DNA from: Zopfochytrium polystomum
Taxonomy: Eukaryota > Chytridiomycota > Chytridiomycetes > Chytridiales > Chytridiaceae
DNA: 64,000 bases
Direction: 5' to 3'
NCBI GenBank assembly: GCA_025765615.1
Contig: JAIVFJ010000030.1
Coordinates: forward strand, 186,001-250,000
Both the position numbers and the translations under genes were made by a program. Numbering within the stretch: position 1 is the stretch's first letter; the number at the start of each line of letters is the position of its first letter. This document shows positions 59,901-64,000 of the stretch, one piece after another. A model generated the notes under the pieces. That model was not told the DNA's origin and did not search any database. It worked only from the letters and a program-made list of their open reading frames with translations.

Positions 59901-60654
59901 AATCTTGAATGTGGACTGTGAACTGTGGTACTTGAATCCTTGACTGTGGGTTCTGTGAACTAGAGTCTTGGCCATGACTGTGAGCTCTATGAGCTCTACT
60001 TGAATCTTGACTGTGAACTGTGAACTGTGGAACTTGAGTCTTGGCTGGCTGTGAATCTTGAATCAGGGGCTTGAGAGCATGAGACTTGGGGGCTTGACTT
60101 GAGTTTTGGGTGACTGTTCCAATTGGTGGAGGTTGGACTTGACCAGTGACCCAATCAATGTCAGGGTTCTGGGCTTGCAGCCATGGTAATCCCAGGATGA
60201 CAGAGAATGTGGGTGAGCCAAGATCCAATACTTCCAGGTTGACCATGGATGGTGGAAAGTCTTGGATGTGGAGGTTTAGCTTGGTTTCATGGCTGATTTC
60301 CTTGAACAGAGCATGATTGGCAAAGTGGACCTTGAGGGGTGTGGATTTCTTGATGGTGGGAATGGCACAAGACTTGGCAAGGGTGGCATCAATGATGTTG
60401 CAGGATGATCCAGAGTCGATAAGGGCCTTGGTTGTGATGGTTGACTTGGGTGAGAGTTGAATCTTGACATCCATGGTGAGTTGGTGGGGCTTGGAATCTG
60501 AGGTGTTTGTGGTGCTGGTGGTGGTGATGAAACAGGGGCAGCTTGGAGGAGGGTCCAGGGAATTGCCCCTCAGTGAGCCTGGACCTGGGAGTTTGGGTGC
60601 TTCTTCCTTGGGCAGTCCTTGACAGCATGCTCCTTGGAGCCACAGTAGAAACAC
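56935..60654 (-). CDS. pol: Retrotransposon pol: protease, RT, RNase H, integrase, chromodomain
   Basis: An uninterrupted frame of 1,239 codons, probably made by -1 frameshift from gag, so the ATG at 60654 is likely not used. The aspartic protease active site is DSGSS at about residue 80. Reverse transcriptase begins near residue 360 ([20 protein letters not shown]), with the catalytic [12 protein letters not shown] near 488. RNase H follows with [16 protein letters not shown]. Integrase has an HHCC finger ([12 protein letters not shown] then CETCQRN) and the DDE acids in SMDFIVKLP (about 883), ISDRGPQF (about 942) and GQTERTNQT (about 980). The C-terminus has a chromodomain at about 1176-1225: [20 protein letters not shown], then NTWEPESNL, with aromatic cage residues kept. 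Chromodomains in this group can steer integration to marked chromatin. All catalytic residues are intact. Confidence 0.95.
   Translation of the reverse strand: [1239 protein letters not shown]
56937..56951 (-). other. Polypurine tract next to the 3' LTR
   Basis: On the minus strand AAAAGGGGGAGATGA ends directly before the LTR. This is the expected primer for plus-strand DNA synthesis. Confidence 0.8.
60562..60597 (-). promoter_or_regulatory. -1 ribosomal frameshift signal between gag and pol
   Basis: The heptamer C CCA AAC (minus strand, 60597-60591) is in the X XXY YYZ register of the gag frame. Five bases later a perfect 8-bp stem, GGTCCAGG pairing CCTGGACC with an 18-nt loop, could stall the ribosome. 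Slippage gives the pol frame directly (CCC AAA CTC). Confidence 0.7.
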
Positions 60655-61493
60655 AGTCCCTGCTGGGCCCTCCTTGTTTTCTCCTCTTGGCTCAGAGGAC
60701 CCTTAGGAAGTGTCTCAACTGCATCCACTTGCATGGGTTCAGGAACTGTAAGAGCTTGAGGGACTGGGGTAGGTCTTGATGTAGTTCCTACTTGTCTTTG
60801 CTTCAGCCTCTTGGAGTAGAGTCTGTTGTCAATCTTGATGGCAAGGAGAATGTACTCTTCCAAGGTCTCAGGGATGTCCAGAGACTGGGAGAGCATGTCT
60901 TGGATAGACTCATGGAGACCATCATGGTACAGCTCCATCAGAGCTGCATCATTGTATCCAGAGTCTCTGGCTAGTTGCTTGAATTGGTTGGTGTAGGCCA
61001 CACAAGATTGCTTTCCTTGCTTGATATGCTTGAGCTTGGATCTTGCTGTCCAAGATGCGTAGGGGTCACCAAAGGTAGCTTCCAGCCCCTCCCAGAGCTC
61101 TTGCAGGGTGTTGGGTGTGCTTGGGAGAGATCTGTACCATGATTGAGCTTGACCAGACAGGAGGGTGCTTGTGAAAAGAACCTTGACTTGCTCACTGGGA
61201 AATCTTGAAGGTTGGAGAAGGATGACATTCTCCACAGTGGCCATAAAGTTCCTAAGGTCTTTGGCCAGCCCAGTGAACTTGTCAGGGCTGGGAACCTTGG
61301 GCTCTCTTGCTTGGTTGGCTTGGGGCAGGGGAAGAGCTTGATGTTCTTGTTGGTGAAGTTGTTGTTGAAGCTGGTGCTGCTGGTGAAGGACTTGTTCTTG
61401 AAGTTGGTGTGTCTGTCTTGAAAGGGCTTGTAATTGGTCCATCAAGGCTTGGAAGGCAGTTGCATCAGGGAAGGTGTTGTTTGGGTCAGACAT
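60570..61493 (-). CDS. gag: Retrotransposon gag (capsid/nucleocapsid)
   Basis: 307 codons from MSDPNNTFPDATAFQALMDQ. A Gln/His-rich coiled coil (residues 15-60) comes first, followed by a Ty3-type capsid region (ASWTARSKLKHIKQGKQSCV and ELYHDGLHESIQDMLSQSLD). It ends in a CCHC zinc knuckle, CFYCGSKEHAVKDC, at about residues 280-293. It forms the virus-like particle that packages element RNA. The gag stop at 60570 lies inside the overlap with pol, just after the frameshift signal. Confidence 0.93.
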   Translation of the reverse strand: MSDPNNTFPDATAFQALMDQLQALSRQTHQLQEQVLHQQHQLQQQLHQQEHQALPLPQANQAREPKVPSPDKFTGLAKDLRNFMATVENVILLQPSRFPSEQVKVLFTSTLLSGQAQSWYRSLPSTPNTLQELWEGLEATFGDPYASWTARSKLKHIKQGKQSCVAYTNQFKQLARDSGYNDAALMELYHDGLHESIQDMLSQSLDIPETLEEYILLAIKIDNRLYSKRLKQRQVGTTSRPTPVPQALTVPEPMQVDAVETLPKGPLSQEEKTRRAQQGLCFYCGSKEHAVKDCPRKKHPNSQVQAH

Positions 61494-61520
61494 GATGGCA
61501 GAGAGTAGTGGGAGAGGGTG

Positions 61521-61531
61521 AAGTGAATTAT
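61521..61531 (-). other. Primer-binding site, self-priming type
   Basis: Two bases inside the 5' LTR end, the minus strand reads ATAATTCACTT. It is complementary to the 11 bases AAGTGAATTAT in the LTR (61604-61614) that lie 35 nt downstream of the TATA box, that is, at the expected 5' end of the RNA. This is the arrangement of Tf1/sushi elements. No match to a common tRNA 3' end (TGG start) is present. Confidence 0.7.
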
Positions 61532-61533
61532 GA

Positions 61534-61841
61534 TGTCAGGAACAGGGCAGGACAGGGCAAGGCAGACAAGGAACTGAGAGGAGTGATGATTGTATTGGAA
61601 ACAATAATTCACTTGAGGGATGGGACAGGTCCCCCATCCCCCTTTTATACCTTTTGAGAGTCTTCCTTGTCAAGACTCAAAGAAAGTTCCAGAAAGAGCA
61701 ATTAGTAATACAATGATACCAATGATACCAATGACAACAAGACAAGTCAGGAAAGCAAAGAAGGTTCCAGAAGGTTCCACAAGGTTCCATGAAGGAATGT
61801 TCTAGAAGGTTCCAGAGGTTTCCAGAGGGTGATTCATAACA
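61534..61841 (-). repeat. 5' LTR (308 bp)
   Basis: It appears identical by eye to 56627-56934. On the minus strand the order is U3 with heat-shock-element-like arrays (61760-61814 and 61682-61694), TATAAAA at 61649-61643, and the probable RNA start near 61614. A trinucleotide-like ATACCAATG repeat (61714-61735) lies within U3. Confidence 0.95.
61682..61814 (-). promoter_or_regulatory. Heat-shock-element-like arrays in the LTR promoter
   Basis: The inverted pentamer pattern of HSEs, GAAnnTTCnnGAA, occurs perfectly at 61682-61694. At 61760-61777 it occurs as four units, GAAGGTTCCAGAAGGTTC, followed by CAAGGTTC and, at 61800-61812, TTCTAGAAGGTTC. The same arrays are in the other LTR (56775-56787 and 56853-56905). 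The proximal site lies about 35 bp upstream of the TATA box. HSF1 binding is inferred. Confidence 0.65.
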
Positions 61842-61989
61842 TCTTGCACCAGAGGATTATGCTTCCTTTTGTAATTGTGCCTGTTTCATGCTTGGTGTGA
61901 GAAACCCCACTTTTGTGTTAGAGATTTATTTGTGTTTTTCTTGGGCTTTTTAAGACTCCAAATACACTTCCTGTCTAGTACCCCTAGAC

Positions 61990-62260
61990 ACCCTCCTTTT
62001 GCCCCTTTTCATTAGTCAGGTTTGGTATTGAGGTTCATGCTCCAAGTTCCAACTATGGCCCTAGGTGAGGAGTTAGAGAGCACAGTCTCGCACATCTTGA
62101 AGCAGAAGCTCAATTCCTGCACCAAAGTCAAACTTGGAACTTCGCGAACGAATCAGGAAAGAATGGAGGAAGTTTTCCAGCCAAATTCTGCAGAAATTTG
62201 GTTGAAAGTATGCCTAAGAGGATCGCAACGGTGTGAGGACGACAGGCTGTCGAGCCTGTG
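61990..62260 (+). pseudogene. Tc1/mariner transposase relic (C-terminal end)
   Basis: Near 62140-62235 a shifted frame gives ELRERIRKEW then LVESMPKRIATV, the conserved C-terminal ESMPRRI motif of Tc1 transposases. One frame change separates the two pieces. It is followed by the same CCTCAAATAAA flank as the left relic. The element is inactive. Confidence 0.65.
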
Positions 62261-62507
62261 ACCTCAAATAAATTAAGTGTATACCCACTTTTTAACTGGT
62301 AATTGTGAGGATTACCACCCTGTCTCGACCTGCGTTTTGCTGGCAAAACGTGACTAGGCTTGGATTCCTACTCTCTTATTATTTATTGGGTTTCCATACA
62401 GCCTCTGACTGGCTCCGTATGTCTGCCTCTGAGCTCTACTATTATTATTTATTATTGGCGATGTTGCAGACAGAAAGATTCAGTCTTGAATCTAATTGCT
62501 GATACAA

Positions 62508-62774
62508 GGTTCCCTTGCTCAGTGGTTAGAGCGCTCCCTTCAATTGGGAAGGTGCCAAGTTCGAGACATGTTAGTTGACAGACTGGGGAGAAATGCAAAG
62601 TCCTACTATGCCTGGCCAATGGTCCCTCACTTTTGGAAATGACTTAGGACTGAAACACTTCTGTGGGAGAAGTGCTAAGCCCAGATGGACAGAGTTAACA
62701 AGATGATGGCAAAGCTAACAAGCTCTACCACCTGCTACCATGATGTAATACCTCATAAAAGGGGTATGAGATCA
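62508..62774 (+). mobile_element. tRNA-derived SINE, copy B
   Basis: A better-kept tRNA-like head than copy A: GCTCAGTGGTTAGAGC (A box), then an arm TCCC-TTCAATT-GGGA with a seven-base loop that would read CAA as anticodon, then GGTGCCAAGTTCGAGAC (B box). The 3' body matches copy A in several blocks. The A and B boxes are near consensus, so this copy may still be transcribed by RNA polymerase III. Confidence 0.7.
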
Positions 62775-64000
62775 CAGAGGTTTTCTTTATCTTTTCATTG
62801 GTGACTTTTACTTATTTTTCCAATCAGTAATTTATCCTGTTTTTCCTGTCTTTCCTGTTTTCTCTTTTATTTATTCCTTGTTTGTCTCTGTCTGTGTCTT
62901 TTCTTTCTTGTGTGGCTGAAAGTGATTGTCTTCTTATCTGCATCAATCATCAGCCCTCTCCCTTCTGTTTGCCAAGAAATGCCCCATGATTCTCTGAGCT
63001 GTCTTCCTTGTTTGATGGCTCAGCCCCATTGTTTGGTGACTCACTCCTCCTCTCTCTTCTTTGCTGTTTTATTTATTGTTTTGTTCTTTTGCATATGTTT
63101 TCCCCTCTTTTCCCTTCCTTCTCCCTGCTGATTCCAACCCTTTCCTATTTAAGCAGCTGCCCCCCATCTTGTTGACTGTGAGAACCTGTGCCTGAAGTCC
63201 CTTGCCTGCCCTTTTCTTCCTGACTGTATGTAGAGCTGGGGGTGGCAGTCCCCTGGTGTGTGACAGGAGGTTGAAGTCCTCTTGGCCATGATGGCAGTGT
63301 GCTGGGTTCAAGCCCCAGTGCACCTCACCAATTCTGCATGCTGTTTAGGTTGGACTGGGTAGGAGCCACTTGGTGATGGAAGGATGGAGGGTAATCTGTG
63401 GTGGTGCCTCTAGGTTCCTGTCAATACATCTAGTCAAATCCAGGTCTCTCAAGGGGATATGAATGAGCTGTCTGGTCAGGTACTGCTGCAGGAATGGTCT
63501 CTCAGGTATGCCCCCTCCTCCCTGGTTGTTGGCTCCTGTGGCCTCTGGTGGACCTGGTCTTCACTGGGTTCAGTCCCTCTTTCTCTCAGATTAATGCCTG
63601 TGATGTCATGGTGCCACATTTGGGTGAGGGAGTGGGTGTTAACCTTCCTTCCTTCTAAGATAGGGAATTCCTCTGGCTTGGTGAAGCAGATGTCTGTGTC
63701 CTAGTAGGATGAAGTAAGAAGAGTCCCACTGTCTCCCACCCCTGTGTGCCCCCTCCTTGGATTGAGTTGGAACTTCTCCTTGGAGTGAGACAAGTTGTGT
63801 CTGGTTAAGGGGAAAACAGTTCTGATTTAATTCAACAGACACCTCTGCACACTAACTGTTCCTTGTGTTTGCCCTCTGTGTCCAACCCCCTCCAACTTAG
63901 GGCTTGTCTTTGACAGAGAGGGAGCCTTGCTCCATGGTGGTGGCTCCAACAGACTGGGGTCTGGCCACTTTCCTCCCCACTCTCTTGTCTTCTTCAGTTG
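62775..64000 (+). repeat. Dispersed repeat, copy B
   Basis: The right-hand copy of the repeat seen at 53196-53709 and 56105-56626, here without the 2.4-kb insertion, running to the window edge. It contains a T-arm-like segment, CTGGGTTCAAGCCCCAG (63300-63316), with a perfect 5-bp stem and a B-box consensus, but no matching upstream tRNA arms were found. No host gene seen. Confidence 0.6.

Larger units (their letters stand above)
56627..61841 (-). mobile_element. Complete Ty3/gypsy chromodomain LTR retrotransposon
   Basis: A 5,215-bp element on the minus strand with two 308-bp LTRs, gag and pol open throughout, and perfect 5-bp TCTTG flanks (56622-56626 and 61842-61846) as target duplication. 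The domain order protease, reverse transcriptase, RNase H, integrase, chromodomain places it in the chromovirus branch of Metaviridae. The two LTRs appear identical by eye, so insertion was recent and the copy may be active. It sits inside a dispersed repeat next to Tc1 relics. The primer site looks self-primed, as in Tf1/sushi elements. Confidence 0.95.

Noticed and set aside
63300..63316. Possible tRNA gene from a perfect T-arm
   Set aside because: No acceptor, D or anticodon arm of suitable spacing lies upstream; it is probably a repeat fragment.
1..64000. CRISPR arrays, operons, ribosome binding sites, prophage
   Set aside because: No regular spacer arrays or bacterial gene structure; spliceosomal introns throughout show nuclear eukaryotic DNA.

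Overview
The window is eukaryotic nuclear DNA, most likely from a zoosporic (chytrid-like) fungus. The evidence is dense genes with many 40-85 nt GT-AG introns, the fungal-type histone acetyltransferase RTT109, and animal-like genes that many higher fungi lack: a RalGAP-alpha, the dynein regulatory complex (flagellar) protein DRC9, a RUS1-family protein and POT1. The phylum is an inference; the introns and gene families are read from the sequence.

Region 1 (1-50.9 kb) is compact single-copy genes. In order: transketolase 3' end (+), arrestin-domain coiled-coil protein (+), MIT-domain protein (-), RalGAP-alpha (+), dynactin p24 (+), small HMG/YABBY-like protein (-), ribosomal protein uL14/RPL23 (-), RUS1-family protein (+), a large disordered protein (-), NatC subunit MAK10/NAA35 (-), GPI mannosyltransferase GPI14/PIG-M (-), PAF1 (+), RPB10 (-), eIF2B-alpha (+), POT1 (-), DRC9 (+), SDS3-like (-), NUP54 (+), an SPX domain fused to an AstE/AspA zinc deacylase (-), IND1/NUBPL (+), CBP3/UQCC1 (-), RTT109 (+), a KDM5/JHD2-type demethylase (-) and a single-pass membrane protein (+). 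Genes are mostly packed as head-to-head and tail-to-tail pairs, with start codons as little as 3-30 bp apart and stop codons 5-40 bp apart. Transcription and chromatin genes are frequent (PAF1, RPB10, SDS3, RTT109, KDM5), as are mitochondrial assembly factors (IND1, CBP3). No operon logic is expected.

Region 2 (about 51-64 kb) changes abruptly to repeats. It holds Tc1/mariner transposase relics, two diverged tRNA-derived SINE copies inside a larger duplicated repeat, a hairpin-rich GC-rich block of about 2.4 kb bounded by a 9-bp inverted repeat, and a complete Ty3/gypsy chromodomain retrotransposon (56627-61841). The retrotransposon has LTRs that look identical, a TCTTG target duplication, a Tf1/sushi-like self-priming signature, a -1 frameshift signal and heat-shock-element-like arrays in its LTRs.

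The strongest candidates for new biology are the SPX-deacylase fusion (an inositol-pyrophosphate/phosphate sensor joined to a metallo-deacylase), the apparently heat-responsive self-primed retrotransposon, and the hairpin-rich block. Gene ends below are coding starts and stops from hand-built exon chains; internal exon borders were checked only where stated.
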